A stretch of DNA of 64,000 nucleotides from Paludibacter jiangxiensis. GTDB taxonomy: Bacteria > Bacteroidota > Bacteroidia > Bacteroidales > Paludibacteraceae. The notes beneath the pieces were generated by a model that saw nothing but the letters and a program-made list of their open reading frames with translations, was not told where the DNA came from and ran no database searches. Each line of letters opens with the position of its first letter. Within the stretch, counting starts at the first letter, position 1. Made by a program: the position numbers and the translations under genes. The stretch is from NCBI RefSeq assembly GCF_001618385.1, contig NZ_BDCR01000003.1, positions 744,001 to 808,000 on the forward strand. Direction: 5' to 3'. Shown one piece after another: positions 18,219 through 27,512 of the stretch.

Positions 18219-18887
18219 ATGATCTATCTAGCTGATACAGCGAACCTTGAAGAAATAAAAAGTTTGCTGCATTATTTTCCGCTGGCCGGTGTCACCACCA
18301 ATCCTACAATTATTGGTGCCGAAAACAAACCTCTTTCGGTTATTCTGCAGGAAATCATCGAACTCATTGGTGACAAAAGAATGTTGCATGTGCAAATGAT
18401 TAGTCGACAGGCTGAAGACATGTTGCGTGAAGCAAAGACCTACAAGTTCAAATATGGTCTCGGAGACAATTTCTTTGCAAAGGTACCGGTTTCGGCCGAA
18501 GGCTACCGCGCTATGCCAATGCTGAAAGATGCAGGCATCAACGTTACTGCTACAGCCATTTTTACCCAACAACAGGCTTTGGTTGCCGCCAGAGCCGGTG
18601 CCGACTGGGTAGCTCCTTACGTGAACCGTCTCGATAACATCTCATCGCACGGAATTGAAGTTGTAAAACACATTGTTGAAAATATTGACAAGTTCAAACT
18701 GGACACCAAAGTGCTTGCAGCCAGCTTTAAGACTGTCGACCAGGTACACCGTGTAAGCATGGTTGGAAGTCATGCTGCTACAATTAGCCACGAGATTTTG
18801 GAACGTCTCCGTAGCCACCCGATGACAGACTTGAGTCTCGAAGGATTCGAAAAAGACGGAGCTCACCTCTACGATATCGAGTTCTGA
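18219..18887 (+). CDS. Transaldolase-like fructose-6-phosphate aldolase (TalC/FSA type)
   Basis: A 222-residue short transaldolase-family TIM barrel. It has DTANLEEI at the N-terminus, GVTTNPTII, the Schiff-base lysine in FFAKVPVSAEG (about residue 89), and APYVNRLDN. FSA-type members cleave fructose 6-phosphate to dihydroxyacetone and glyceraldehyde 3-phosphate; other short members are true transaldolases of the pentose phosphate pathway. No transketolase gene is adjacent, so the activity stays open. A single-gene unit with its own promoter and terminator. Confidence 0.92.
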   Translation: MIYLADTANLEEIKSLLHYFPLAGVTTNPTIIGAENKPLSVILQEIIELIGDKRMLHVQMISRQAEDMLREAKTYKFKYGLGDNFFAKVPVSAEGYRAMPMLKDAGINVTATAIFTQQQALVAARAGADWVAPYVNRLDNISSHGIEVVKHIVENIDKFKLDTKVLAASFKTVDQVHRVSMVGSHAATISHEILERLRSHPMTDLSLEGFEKDGAHLYDIEF

Positions 18888-18910
18888 ATCTAACACACAG
18901 AATAAACAGG

Positions 18911-18957
18911 AAACACCGGCTTGGAAAACATTATGAATTCCAAACCGGTGTTTTATT
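18911..18957. terminator. Terminator between the transaldolase and DEAD-box genes
   Basis: Stem AAACACCGG (18911-18919) / CCGGTGTTT (18945-18953), extended inside by TTGGAA / TTCCAA. Placed between convergent genes and usable in both directions. Confidence 0.8.
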
Positions 18958-18995
18958 ATAGCGCGGTTATCCGCTGATTCTGTGTATTCCGTGTG

Positions 18996-20282
18996 CTAAG
19001 AAGCTGGCGGAGCCTTCGGTTTTTTCTTTTTATGAAAAGGACGTTTGTTTTTACTCTTCGCTTCACCACTGCTTTTCTCTCCCTCTTTTTTAGGCCGATT
19101 ATTGAACGGACGTCTTTTTCTGTTCGGATCGCCCGTTCTCCATTCGGGAGTAGGACCGAACTCTTCGGGCAATTGCAGACGCGGAAGCTCCATTTCTATC
19201 AATTGCTCGATACGGTGCATTTTCTGCATATCTTTTTCGTTGACCAACGTATAAGCTTCTCCTTCGGTATTGGCCCTGGCAGTACGTCCGATTCGGTGTA
19301 CATAATCTTCGGCATCGTGAGGAACGTCGAAATTGATTACCATATTGATCTCCTTGATGTCGATTCCGCGGCTGATTACGTCCGTTGCTACCAGAATGCG
19401 GGTACGTTTGGAGCGGAATCCCATCAATACATCTTCGCGTTGTTCCTGATCCAGATCGGACGAAATACCGCGTGATGCGTATCCGTTTTTGCGTAAATCG
19501 CGTACAATTTCGTGCACTTTACTTTTAGCAGAGGTGAAAATCAGAATGCTGGAATAATCAGGATGACGATCTATAATCAGTTTCAACGCGGCATTCTTCT
19601 GGGCATCGTGCGCCAGACAAACATGCTGTACCACTTTTTCGGCCGGTTTTGAAATAGCCAACGAAATTTCGGCCGGATCTACCAGAATTTTCTTTGCCAG
19701 CGATCGAATCTTTGGAGGCATGGTTGCACTGAACATTAGCGTTTCCCGTTCCTTAGGCAAATGAGTTATGATTCGTTCAATATCATCCAGAAAGCCCATG
19801 TCGAGCATCTTATCCGCCTCGTCAAGCACCAGATGTTCCAGATGCTTGAAATTACCGTTGCCCATGGCAAGGTGAGAAATCAAACGACCGGGAGTTGCCA
19901 CAATAATATCAGCACCGGCCTTTAGCGCACTTTCCTGTTGTGCATAATCGCCACCATCGCCACCGCCATACACGGCCGCCGACCCGATGGACGCAAAATA
20001 GGAAAAGCCCTGTATCTCCTGATTGATTTGGATGGCCAGTTCGCGTGTGGGAACAATAATCAGCGTGTTCGTTCCATGAGCCGGTTTCTCAATCAGCTTA
20101 TGCAAAATAGGAAGAACAAAGGCCGCTGTTTTACCGGTACCCGTTTGCGCACAGGCAATAATATCCTTGTTTTCAAGTATTCTGGGAATAGCAAATTCTT
20201 GTATCGGAGTAGCCTCATCAAATCCCATATACGAAATGGCATCGAGCAGGCTCTCATTCAAATTGAGTTCTGTAAACTTCAT
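18996..20282 (-). CDS. DEAD-box RNA helicase (RhlE-like)
   Basis: A 428-residue ATP-dependent RNA helicase with all the motifs: ACAQTGTGKT (I), PTRELAIQ (Ia), TPGRL (Ib), LDEADKM (II), SATMP (III), ILIFTSAKSK (IV), VATDVISRGIDI (V) and HRIGRTAR (VI). The C-terminal 50 residues are a basic Lys/Arg/Pro tail typical of RhlE-type proteins for RNA binding. Likely roles are ribosome assembly or RNA turnover, especially in the cold (family knowledge). Confidence 0.94.
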   Translation of the reverse strand: MKFTELNLNESLLDAISYMGFDEATPIQEFAIPRILENKDIIACAQTGTGKTAAFVLPILHKLIEKPAHGTNTLIIVPTRELAIQINQEIQGFSYFASIGSAAVYGGGDGGDYAQQESALKAGADIIVATPGRLISHLAMGNGNFKHLEHLVLDEADKMLDMGFLDDIERIITHLPKERETLMFSATMPPKIRSLAKKILVDPAEISLAISKPAEKVVQHVCLAHDAQKNAALKLIIDRHPDYSSILIFTSAKSKVHEIVRDLRKNGYASRGISSDLDQEQREDVLMGFRSKRTRILVATDVISRGIDIKEINMVINFDVPHDAEDYVHRIGRTARANTEGEAYTLVNEKDMQKMHRIEQLIEMELPRLQLPEEFGPTPEWRTGDPNRKRRPFNNRPKKEGEKSSGEAKSKNKRPFHKKKKPKAPPAS

Positions 20283-20308
20283 TAAGTCTGTAATTTTCTA
20301 ATAACTTT

Positions 20309-20316
20309 CAAAGGTA
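20309..20316 (-). promoter_or_regulatory. -7 box of the DEAD-box gene
   Basis: TACCTTTG on the minus strand, 27 bases upstream of the ATG. Confidence 0.6.
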
Positions 20317-20480
20317 CGCAAAAAGTAGGGAAGCAGAAAACCTATACAATTGAGAGAAACAGGCCTGTTATACTTTCACGATAAACAAAACAGTAAAACC
20401 GGACATAAAATAAGGCGCTTCCGAACGGATTATTTATCGCTCTCATACTGTTATCATTCTGTTTTTTATCAAACTTTCCG

Positions 20481-20488
20481 TAAATTTG
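20481..20488 (+). promoter_or_regulatory. -7 box of leuS
   Basis: TAAATTTG, about 80 bases before the ATG at 20566. It lies inside a longer upstream open frame, which argues against an N-terminal extension of leuS. Confidence 0.6.
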
Positions 20489-20565
20489 CACTCCGAAAAT
20501 CTAAACTACAAAAAGGGTTGGATGTAAAGATATTAAGCACCCGACTCTCAACCTCTATCGTTGAT

Positions 20566-23502
20566 ATGGAATACAATTTCAGGGAAATCGAGAAAAAATG
20601 GCAGGAGTTTTGGCAGCAAAACCAAACCTATAAAGTTGAAATGGACGAAAAACGTCCCAAGTTTTACGTATTGGACATGTTCCCTTATCCTTCGGGAGCC
20701 GGACTGCATGTCGGACACCCGCTGGGATATATAGCTTCTGATATTTACAGTCGTTTCAAACGCTTGCAGGGCTTCAACGTGCTGCACCCCATGGGATACG
20801 ATGCCTACGGTCTTCCCGCCGAACAGTATGCCATACAAACAGGTCAGCACCCGGCCGTTACTACCGAAAAAAATATTACCCGCTACCGCGAACAGCTCGA
20901 CAAGATTGGCTTCTGCTACGATTGGAGTCGCGAAGTGCGCACCTGCAATCCTGATTTTTATAAATGGACGCAGTGGGCATTTATCCAGATGTTCAACAGC
21001 TACTATTGTTATGACGAACAACAAGCCCGTCCGATTAGCGAACTGACAGACGCATTCAGCCAGGTCGGCACCGAAGGCATGCACATTGCCTGCACCAACG
21101 AAATGTCGTTTACTGCTGCCGAATGGAATGCCAAAAGCGAAAAAGAGCAACGCGAAATACTGATGAACTACCGCATCGCCTACAAAGCGGATACGATGGT
21201 GAACTGGTGTCCTGCGCTTGGAACAGTACTTGCGAACGACGAAGTGAGTGAAGGTGTTTCCGTTCGTGGTGGCCATCCGGTAGAACAAAAGGTAATGAGC
21301 CAATGGAGCCTGCGCGTTTCGGCCTATGCACAACGCCTGCTCGACGGCCTCGACACCATCGACTGGACCGACTCGCTGAAAGAGACTCAAAAGAACTGGA
21401 TCGGTCGTTCCGAAGGTGCCGAAATGAACTTTAAGGTCAAGGATTCCGATATCGAATTCACCATCTTTACAACAAGAGCCGACACCGTTTTTGGCGTCAC
21501 ATTCATGGTACTTGCTCCCGAAAGTTCGCTGGTGGCTCAACTGACCACTGCCGACCAAAAACAAGCCGTAGCTGATTATTTGGTTGCCACTAAAAAACGT
21601 ACCGAGCGCGAGCGTATCGCCGACAAACGTGTCAGCGGTGTATTTTCAGGTTCGTATGCCATCAACCCGCTCACCGGCGATGCCATTCCAGTTTGGATCA
21701 GCGACTACGTGCTGGCTGGTTACGGAACGGGCGCCATCATGGCGGTTCCGGCGCACGACTCACGCGACTACGCTTTTGCCAAACATTTCAACTTGCCCAT
21801 CGTTCCGCTGATCGAAGGTTGCGACGTGAGCGAAGAGAGCTTTGATGCAAAAGAGGGCATTGTCACCAACTCGCCGGCTCCCGGCAAAGAGATGGAAGAC
21901 GGGCTTGTGTTGAACGGGCTGACCGTGAAAGAAGCCATTACCAAAACAAAACAATATATTGCCGAAAAAAGTCTGGGCCGCGTGAAGGTGAACTTCCGCC
22001 TGCGCGACGCTATTTTCAGCCGCCAGCGTTACTGGGGCGAACCTTTCCCTGTTTACTACAAGGAGGGACAACCCTACATGCTCGACGAAAGCAAACTGCC
22101 GCTCGAACTGCCCGAAGTGGACAAATACCTGCCTACCGAAAAAGGCGAACCACCTCTCGGACGTGCTAAAAACTGGCAAACAGAAGAGGGCTACCCGCTC
22201 GAGCTGAATACCATGCCGGGCTTTGCTGGCTCTTCGGCCTACTATCTGCGTTACATGGATCCGCACAACGACAATGCTTTGATTTCGCAGGATGTCAATC
22301 AGTATTGGCGCAACGTAGACCTTTATATCGGCGGAACAGAACATGCCACCGGCCACTTGATTTATAGCCGTTTCTGGAACAAATTCCTGTTCGACCTCGG
22401 CGTCGTTTGCGAAGAAGAGCCGTTCAAAAAACTGATCAACCAGGGAATGATTCAGGGACGAAGCAATTTTGTATATCGCATATTATTATATAAAAATCAG
22501 GAAGACTTCAAGCGTGGAGAAAATGGGATCGCTACAAATATTTTAGTCTCATTAAAACACAAAAATGACTTAGAGCAAGGAATTGTGAATGATGATCTAA
22601 TTGATGTTGTTCTAAGATTATATGACAGTCTTAAAACAGATAAACAATCTCTTAGATTTCGAGTACAGCCGATACACGTTGATGTCAACATTGTTTCAAA
22701 TGACATTTTAGACAAAGAAAAATTCGCAAAGCATCCCAAATATCAAGAATTTACGAATTGTCAATTCATTGATGAGATCATTAATGGCAGAACAGAATAT
22801 GTTTGCGGTTGGGCTATAGAAAAAATGTCCAAATCAATGGACAACGTGGTGAATCCCGATGACATTGTGGAACGCTACGGTGCCGACACCCTGCGCCTCT
22901 ACGAAATGTTCCTCGGTCCGCTCGAACAATCGAAACCATGGGACACCAACGGTATCGACGGCGTTCACCGCTTCCTAAAAAAACTCTGGAGCCTCTTCTG
23001 GAAAGAAGGATCGTTGCTGGTTACTGACGCAGAACCGACTGCCGACGAACTGAAGGCGCTGCACAAACTATTGAAGAAGATAAAAGCCGATATCGAGAAC
23101 TTCTCGTACAACACGTCGATCAGTGCATTTATGATCTGTATCAACGAGCTTACGTCGCTCAAGTGCAACAAGAAAGCCATTCTGGAACCGCTGGTTATCA
23201 CATTAGCTCCGTTTGCACCTCACGTTGCAGAAGAGTTGTGGCTCACGCTGGGGCACACCACAACCGTTTGCGATGCCCAATGGGTAGAAGCCAACGAGCA
23301 ATATCTGGTGGAAAATACCGCCACTTATGCTGTTTCTTTCAACGGAAAGGTACGCTACCAAATGCAATTACCGGCCGATATGCCGGCTGCCGAAGTAGAA
23401 GCCATTGTGATGAAAGAAGAACAGTCGCAAAAATGGCTGGAAGGCAAGAGCCCGAAAAAAGTGATCGTGGTGCCGAAGAAAATTGTAAACATCGTGCTCT
23501 AA
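20566..23502 (+). CDS. leuS: Leucyl-tRNA synthetase
   Basis: A 978-residue class Ia synthetase. It begins [13 protein letters not shown], with HVGH at 48-51, a CP1 editing domain ([30 protein letters not shown]), and KMSKS at 753-757. The start at 20566 is set by family homology and the promoter at 20481. It is longer than I expect for Bacteroidales; the extra residues are in the segment just before KMSKS, where E. coli-type enzymes carry the leucine-specific domain. That segment is AT-rich with different codon use. Confidence 0.96.
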   Translation: MEYNFREIEKKWQEFWQQNQTYKVEMDEKRPKFYVLDMFPYPSGAGLHVGHPLGYIASDIYSRFKRLQGFNVLHPMGYDAYGLPAEQYAIQTGQHPAVTTEKNITRYREQLDKIGFCYDWSREVRTCNPDFYKWTQWAFIQMFNSYYCYDEQQARPISELTDAFSQVGTEGMHIACTNEMSFTAAEWNAKSEKEQREILMNYRIAYKADTMVNWCPALGTVLANDEVSEGVSVRGGHPVEQKVMSQWSLRVSAYAQRLLDGLDTIDWTDSLKETQKNWIGRSEGAEMNFKVKDSDIEFTIFTTRADTVFGVTFMVLAPESSLVAQLTTADQKQAVADYLVATKKRTERERIADKRVSGVFSGSYAINPLTGDAIPVWISDYVLAGYGTGAIMAVPAHDSRDYAFAKHFNLPIVPLIEGCDVSEESFDAKEGIVTNSPAPGKEMEDGLVLNGLTVKEAITKTKQYIAEKSLGRVKVNFRLRDAIFSRQRYWGEPFPVYYKEGQPYMLDESKLPLELPEVDKYLPTEKGEPPLGRAKNWQTEEGYPLELNTMPGFAGSSAYYLRYMDPHNDNALISQDVNQYWRNVDLYIGGTEHATGHLIYSRFWNKFLFDLGVVCEEEPFKKLINQGMIQGRSNFVYRILLYKNQEDFKRGENGIATNILVSLKHKNDLEQGIVNDDLIDVVLRLYDSLKTDKQSLRFRVQPIHVDVNIVSNDILDKEKFAKHPKYQEFTNCQFIDEIINGRTEYVCGWAIEKMSKSMDNVVNPDDIVERYGADTLRLYEMFLGPLEQSKPWDTNGIDGVHRFLKKLWSLFWKEGSLLVTDAEPTADELKALHKLLKKIKADIENFSYNTSISAFMICINELTSLKCNKKAILEPLVITLAPFAPHVAEELWLTLGHTTTVCDAQWVEANEQYLVENTATYAVSFNGKVRYQMQLPADMPAAEVEAIVMKEEQSQKWLEGKSPKKVIVVPKKIVNIVL
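22465..22845 (+). other. AT-rich, differently coded block inside leuS
   Basis: About residues 633-760, in frame. Composition switches from CGC/CTG-rich to AGA/TTA/AAT-rich DNA just after [12 protein letters not shown] and back just after KMSKSMDN. It spans the place of the leucine-specific domain and includes about 50 residues (around DFKRGENG to SLRFRVQP) beyond the short loop I recall in related enzymes. This parallels the block in metG. Confidence 0.65.
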
Positions 23503-23520
23503 TCGACACTTAAGCACAAA

Positions 23521-23553
23521 AAAAGCCGTTTCGGAATCCGAAACGGCTTTTTT
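23521..23553. terminator. Terminator between leuS and RNase G
   Basis: A nearly perfect 14-15-bp stem (AAAAGCCGTTTCGGA / TCCGAAACGGCTTTT) with T and A runs on either side; bidirectional. Confidence 0.88.
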
Positions 23554-23565
23554 ATTAACATGATG

Positions 23566-25140
23566 TTATAGACGAGTTTCTATTTCTTCTTTCAGGTCTA
23601 GTTCATTTCCCGCTGCATCAATAAACGCGTATTGCAGCAGACCGAATTCTTGAGATGGTACTATTTTGTGGCCGAAGCCAAACCGGAATTTCCATTTCCA
23701 TTTCAATGAATAGAATCCGGAATTAATGTAGGCAGCCACATAGGGATGCACTTTTAATACAAACTGTTTGGTATTAAGCGTATTTACCAAATAATCCAGC
23801 TTCCCTTCAAGTGTATCTGTAAATAAAATGGAAGCTTTGATCTTGCCGGTTCCGAAACAGGTCGGACAGCTCTCTTCAGTATCGACAAACATTGCCGGAC
23901 GAACCCTTTGACGGGTAATCTGCATAACGCCAAATTTGCTCAAAGGCAACACGTGGTGTTTTGCCCGGTCGTTTTCCATCAGCTTTTCCACATGATCGAA
24001 CAACTGTTGTCTATGTTCGCTCTTTATCATGTCTATAAAATCGATGGCAATGATTCCGCCGAGGTCGCGAAGACGCATTTGACGGACAATTTCGTTCGCA
24101 GCGGCCATATTCACTTCCAGAGCATTATCTTCCTGGTTGTTATTGGCTTTCGAACGATTCCCGCTATTCACGTCGATAACGTGCATAGCTTCGGTTTGTT
24201 CTATAATGAGATAAGCTCCGCGTTTAAATGTTACGGTCTTACCGAAAAGGGACTTAACTTGTTTGGTAATTCCGAAATTATCGAAAATCGGCAATTTACC
24301 ATCATACAGTTTGATAATATTTTTCTTGTCTGGCGCTATAAGCTCCACATAATCGCGAACTTCAGCGCACACCGCCTCGTCATTAATATGAATACTTTCG
24401 AAATCGGGATTAAAAATATCTCGTATTATTCCGATTGTTCGTCCGATTTCTTCAAGGACAGGCGCTATACCTTTTGCTTTTTGAGTCTTGGCAACCGATT
24501 CTTCCCATCGTTTTACCAAAATTCGTAACTCATTATCGAGTTCTGCTACCCGTTTATCTTCGGCTACAGTTCGAACAATAACACCAAACCTGCGTGATTT
24601 AATACTTTGTATCAACTGCTTGAGCCTCATTCGCTCTTCCGCCGACTTAATTTTCTGCGATACGGAAACTTTGTCGGAAAACGGGATAAGCACCAAATAC
24701 CTGCCTGCAATCGACAACTCGGCCGACAGTCGCGGTCCTTTTGTCGAAATAGGTTCTTTGGCAATTTGTACCCATAACTCTTGACCCACCTTCAAAACAT
24801 CCGAAATAGTGCCGTCCTTCGGGATATCGGCAAATGTTTTGGTTTTAATAATGGAAGGTGTGCGTTTACGGTCAGCCTGGGTTTGTTTAAAAAATTCGGT
24901 TTGTGAAAGAAATTGTGGACCTAAATCCTGATAGTGAAGAAAAGCCTCTTTGCCATAACCAACATCCACGAAGGCGGCATTCAGTCCGGGCATCAGTTTT
25001 TTAACCCTGCCCACATAAATATCGCCAACCATAAATGATAACGAACGCCCCTCTTTATTGAGTTCTACCAGATTTTTATCCTCCAGCAGCGCGATCGTAA
25101 TCTCTTGTTGTTGTACGTCAACGACTAATTCACTATTCAC
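23566..25140 (-). CDS. rng: Ribonuclease G/E family endoribonuclease
   Basis: A 524-residue single-strand endoribonuclease of the RNase G type without the RNase E degradosome tail. It has an N-terminal S1-like RNA-binding region (VGDIYVGRVKKLMPGLNAAFVDVG), a DNase I-like catalytic part with acidic residues in GGIIAIDFIDM and MHVIDVNSG, and the zinc-link CPTCFGTGK. It processes 16S rRNA and decays mRNA in other bacteria. It lies downstream of HU and the small basic protein on the same strand. Confidence 0.93.
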   Translation of the reverse strand: MNSELVVDVQQQEITIALLEDKNLVELNKEGRSLSFMVGDIYVGRVKKLMPGLNAAFVDVGYGKEAFLHYQDLGPQFLSQTEFFKQTQADRKRTPSIIKTKTFADIPKDGTISDVLKVGQELWVQIAKEPISTKGPRLSAELSIAGRYLVLIPFSDKVSVSQKIKSAEERMRLKQLIQSIKSRRFGVIVRTVAEDKRVAELDNELRILVKRWEESVAKTQKAKGIAPVLEEIGRTIGIIRDIFNPDFESIHINDEAVCAEVRDYVELIAPDKKNIIKLYDGKLPIFDNFGITKQVKSLFGKTVTFKRGAYLIIEQTEAMHVIDVNSGNRSKANNNQEDNALEVNMAAANEIVRQMRLRDLGGIIAIDFIDMIKSEHRQQLFDHVEKLMENDRAKHHVLPLSKFGVMQITRQRVRPAMFVDTEESCPTCFGTGKIKASILFTDTLEGKLDYLVNTLNTKQFVLKVHPYVAAYINSGFYSLKWKWKFRFGFGHKIVPSQEFGLLQYAFIDAAGNELDLKEEIETRL

Positions 25141-25243
25141 ACTTTGTTGGTTTTAGTATACTTATAATAAACAAAGAACAAACCTACTGCCAGTCTCAGG
25201 CCGCCGGTTTGCTCTTGTATGTTCTTAATAAAGACCGCTTACT

Positions 25244-25333
25244 TTATTTCTTCTTATGGCGATTCTTTCTGAGTCTTTTTTTACGCTTGTGCGTAGACAT
25301 CTTATGTCTTTTTCTTTTTTTTCCGCTTGGCAT
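25244..25333 (-). CDS. AURKAIP1/COX24-type mini-protein
   Basis: A 29-residue, extremely basic protein (MPSGKKRKRHKMSTHKRKKR, then LRKNRHKKK) translated directly from the minus strand. It resembles the short AURKAIP1/COX24-domain proteins found widely in Bacteroidota, related to mitochondrial ribosomal protein mS38, so a ribosome-bound role is likely. It starts 7 bases after the HU stop codon and ends about 100 bases before rng. Its size makes automatic gene callers miss it. Confidence 0.85.
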   Translation of the reverse strand: MPSGKKRKRHKMSTHKRKKRLRKNRHKKK

Positions 25334-25340
25334 GGTTGTA

Positions 25341-25613
25341 TTATTTTACTGATTCAAAAAATGTCTTAGCTGGTTTGAAAGCCGGGATTTTGTGAGCAGG
25401 AATCACAATCGTTGTGTTCTTGGAAATATTACGAGCAGTTTTTTGTGCTCTTTGTTTTACGATGAAGCTACCGAAACCTCTCAGGTAAACGTTATCACCT
25501 TTTTCTAAAGACGATTTTACGTTTTCCATGAAAGACTCAACAGTCTTCAAGATAGAAACCTTATCAAGGCCGGTTTCTTTCGCAATTTCATTAACAATTT
25601 CTGCTTTTGTCAT
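25341..25613 (-). CDS. hup: HU-family DNA-binding protein
   Basis: A 90-residue histone-like protein. It has an N-terminal helical dimer core (MTKAEIVNEIAKETGLDK) and the flexible arm, with GFGSFIVKQR and ARNISKNTTIVIPAHKIPAFKPAK. It bends and compacts DNA. Its own strong promoter lies at 25677-25706. The mini-protein gene and possibly rng are read from the same transcript. Confidence 0.96.
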   Translation of the reverse strand: MTKAEIVNEIAKETGLDKVSILKTVESFMENVKSSLEKGDNVYLRGFGSFIVKQRAQKTARNISKNTTIVIPAHKIPAFKPAKTFFESVK

Positions 25614-25676
25614 TGTTGAAAAAATTAAAAGGGTTATACATTAAATGTGTAAAAATATTGTTGGCTTATGGACTTG

Positions 25677-25706
25677 CAAAGATATTGCATTAATTTTCAA
25701 CGACAA
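25677..25706 (-). promoter_or_regulatory. Promoter of hup
   Basis: Minus strand: TATCTTTG (25677-25684) with TTG (25704-25706) 19 bases upstream. Confidence 0.7.
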
Positions 25707-25760
25707 AATCTTTTTTCCTTTTTTTTCCTGACCCTATATTTTTTTTCTAAACTTCCGCTT

Positions 25761-25768
25761 TACCTTTG
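25761..25768 (+). promoter_or_regulatory. -7 box of mutY
   Basis: TACCTTTG, 40 bases before the coding start. No matching -33 TTG is seen. Confidence 0.55.
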
Positions 25769-25808
25769 CAAACCCATTTTTCGGATGTGGATCTAACTAC
25801 TCTCAAAA

Positions 25809-26933
25809 ATGTTTACGATGATTGAAAACGACGATTTACAGCATATATCTTCCGTTTTGACCGATTGGTACAAAAAAAACAAAAGGGACTTGCCGTGGAG
25901 GAACATCCATGATCCTTACAGGATATGGATTTCAGAAATCATCCTGCAACAAACAAGAGTAGCTCAGGGATACGACTACTACCTGAAATTCACGCAACAA
26001 TTTCCTGATGTCCAATCGCTTGCCAACGCTCCGGAAGATGAGGTATTAAAATGCTGGCAAGGCTTAGGTTATTATAGTCGTGCGCGCAATCTGCAGGCCG
26101 CGGCCAAACGGATAATGGCACAACATAACGGCAAATTTCCATCCAATTACGATGATATTTTAGCATTAAAAGGCATTGGTGAGTACACTGCCGCCGCCAT
26201 TTCTTCGTTTGCATTCAAACAACCTTACGCCGTTGTCGACGGTAATGTTTTTCGTTTTTTATCCCGTTATTTCGGCATAGACTCCCCTATTGACTCGGGA
26301 GCAGGCAAAAAACAGTTTGCCAAACTGGCTGGCTTATTGCTCGACAAACTACAGCCCGACCTGCATAATCAGGCAATTATGGAATTTGGAGCTCTGCAAT
26401 GCACTCCAACCGGGCCTGACTGCATGAACTGCCCGCTTGAAACCAGTTGCTTTGCAAAAGAACAAGGCAAAATATCTGATCTACCGGTCAAAGAGAAGAA
26501 AACACGGGTAACACACCGTTTTTTTCACCATCTGGTTTTCATTTGCGGTGAAGAAACGCTATTGAGCAAAAGATCAGACAAAGACATCTGGCAAAATTTG
26601 TATGAATTTCCTCTTTACGAAAGCACTAAATTGTGTAGCTTTGAAGAGATTCTCATGGAGAAAAACTGGATCAGCGAAATAGCGGGATTGCATCCTATAC
26701 ATATAAGTTATCAGTCAAAAGAGATTAAACATATATTGAGCCATCAAATAATTCATGCCGTTTTTTACGTTGTAAATACAGAAAGCACGGCTTTACAATT
26801 GCCGCACTTTACACCCGTAAAGATCGAACATCTAAATAAATACCCTATTTCGAGGCTAACTGAAAAATTCCTCAAAAAGTTTAGCGAAAATTTGTCTTGT
26901 TCAAAAAACAAATATATCTTTACAGCAAATTAA
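25809..26933 (+). CDS. mutY: A/G-specific adenine DNA glycosylase
   Basis: A 374-residue base-excision repair enzyme that removes adenine opposite 8-oxoguanine. It shows a helix-hairpin-helix (LKGIGEYTA), catalytic Glu43 (ISEIILQQTR) and Asp144 (VVDGNVFRF), a [4Fe-4S] cluster with Cys198-x6-Cys205-x2-Cys208-x5-Cys214, and a C-terminal NUDIX-like recognition domain. The start may be the ATG at 25809 or one three codons later. The order mutY-ssb-gldE-gldD is standard in Bacteroidota. Confidence 0.95.
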   Translation: MFTMIENDDLQHISSVLTDWYKKNKRDLPWRNIHDPYRIWISEIILQQTRVAQGYDYYLKFTQQFPDVQSLANAPEDEVLKCWQGLGYYSRARNLQAAAKRIMAQHNGKFPSNYDDILALKGIGEYTAAAISSFAFKQPYAVVDGNVFRFLSRYFGIDSPIDSGAGKKQFAKLAGLLLDKLQPDLHNQAIMEFGALQCTPTGPDCMNCPLETSCFAKEQGKISDLPVKEKKTRVTHRFFHHLVFICGEETLLSKRSDKDIWQNLYEFPLYESTKLCSFEEILMEKNWISEIAGLHPIHISYQSKEIKHILSHQIIHAVFYVVNTESTALQLPHFTPVKIEHLNKYPISRLTEKFLKKFSENLSCSKNKYIFTAN

Positions 26934-26951
26934 CATTTTAAATAGATTAAT

Positions 26952-27395
26952 ATGTCGGTTAACAAAGTAATTTTAGTAGGCAATGTAGGAAAAGATCCCG
27001 AGGTAAAATATCTTGACAGAAATGTCGCAGTTGCTAATTTCCCTTTGGCTACCACAGAAAGAGGGTACAAGACATCCACGGGAATAGAAGTGCCGGAAAG
27101 AACTGAATGGCATAATATTGTACTATGGCGCGGGCTGGCAGAAACGGCTGAGAAATATGTAAAAAAAGGTAGCCAACTCTACATTGAAGGAAAACTTCAA
27201 ACCCGTTCATGGGAGAAAGACGGAGTAAAGCGCTATACAACGGAAATTGTAGCCGATGTTATGCAATTCCTCGGGAAACGTGCCGACTCAGGACAAGATA
27301 ACGGAACGGTTTCAAACAGTCAGGAAACTCCTGCTGCTCAAAATTCATTTGAAGCTCCTGCATCAGATGATTCGGCAGACGATCTTCCTTTCTAA
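26952..27395 (+). CDS. ssb: Single-stranded DNA-binding protein
   Basis: A 147-residue protein: OB fold (1-110; [36 protein letters not shown]), a disordered Gln/Ser/Ala linker and the acidic tip DDLPF that docks replication and repair partners. It lies 18 bases after mutY, so it is probably cotranscribed. Confidence 0.96.
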   Translation: MSVNKVILVGNVGKDPEVKYLDRNVAVANFPLATTERGYKTSTGIEVPERTEWHNIVLWRGLAETAEKYVKKGSQLYIEGKLQTRSWEKDGVKRYTTEIVADVMQFLGKRADSGQDNGTVSNSQETPAAQNSFEAPASDDSADDLPF

Positions 27396-27451
27396 CATGT
27401 AAAAAGCACTATAGCTCTGCAATAAACAGTGTCACAGTGGACATTTTTTAT

Positions 27452-27490
27452 TAATTTTGCAAGGACAGGCTAACGCCTGTCCTTTATTTG
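27452..27490 (+). promoter_or_regulatory. Overlapping -7 box and terminator hairpin between ssb and gldE
   Basis: A TAATTTTG box (27452-27459) is followed at once by a hairpin, AAGGACAGGC (27461-27470) / GCCTGTCCTTT (27475-27485), and a T-rich run. The hairpin can end the ssb transcript and also lies at the expected start of a gldE transcript. Confidence 0.55.
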
Positions 27491-27512
27491 TTTTTATCTA
27501 ATTATCAATCAA

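Noticed and set aside
20350-20565. 72-residue N-terminal extension of leuS
   Set aside because: The -7 promoter box at 20481 lies inside it and the synthetase family starts at [13 protein letters not shown].
20548-21564. 338-residue minus-strand open frame opposite leuS (with others at 21760-22356)
   Set aside because: Same mirror effect; the frames stop where leuS becomes AT-rich, which itself supports the mosaic reading rather than a gene.
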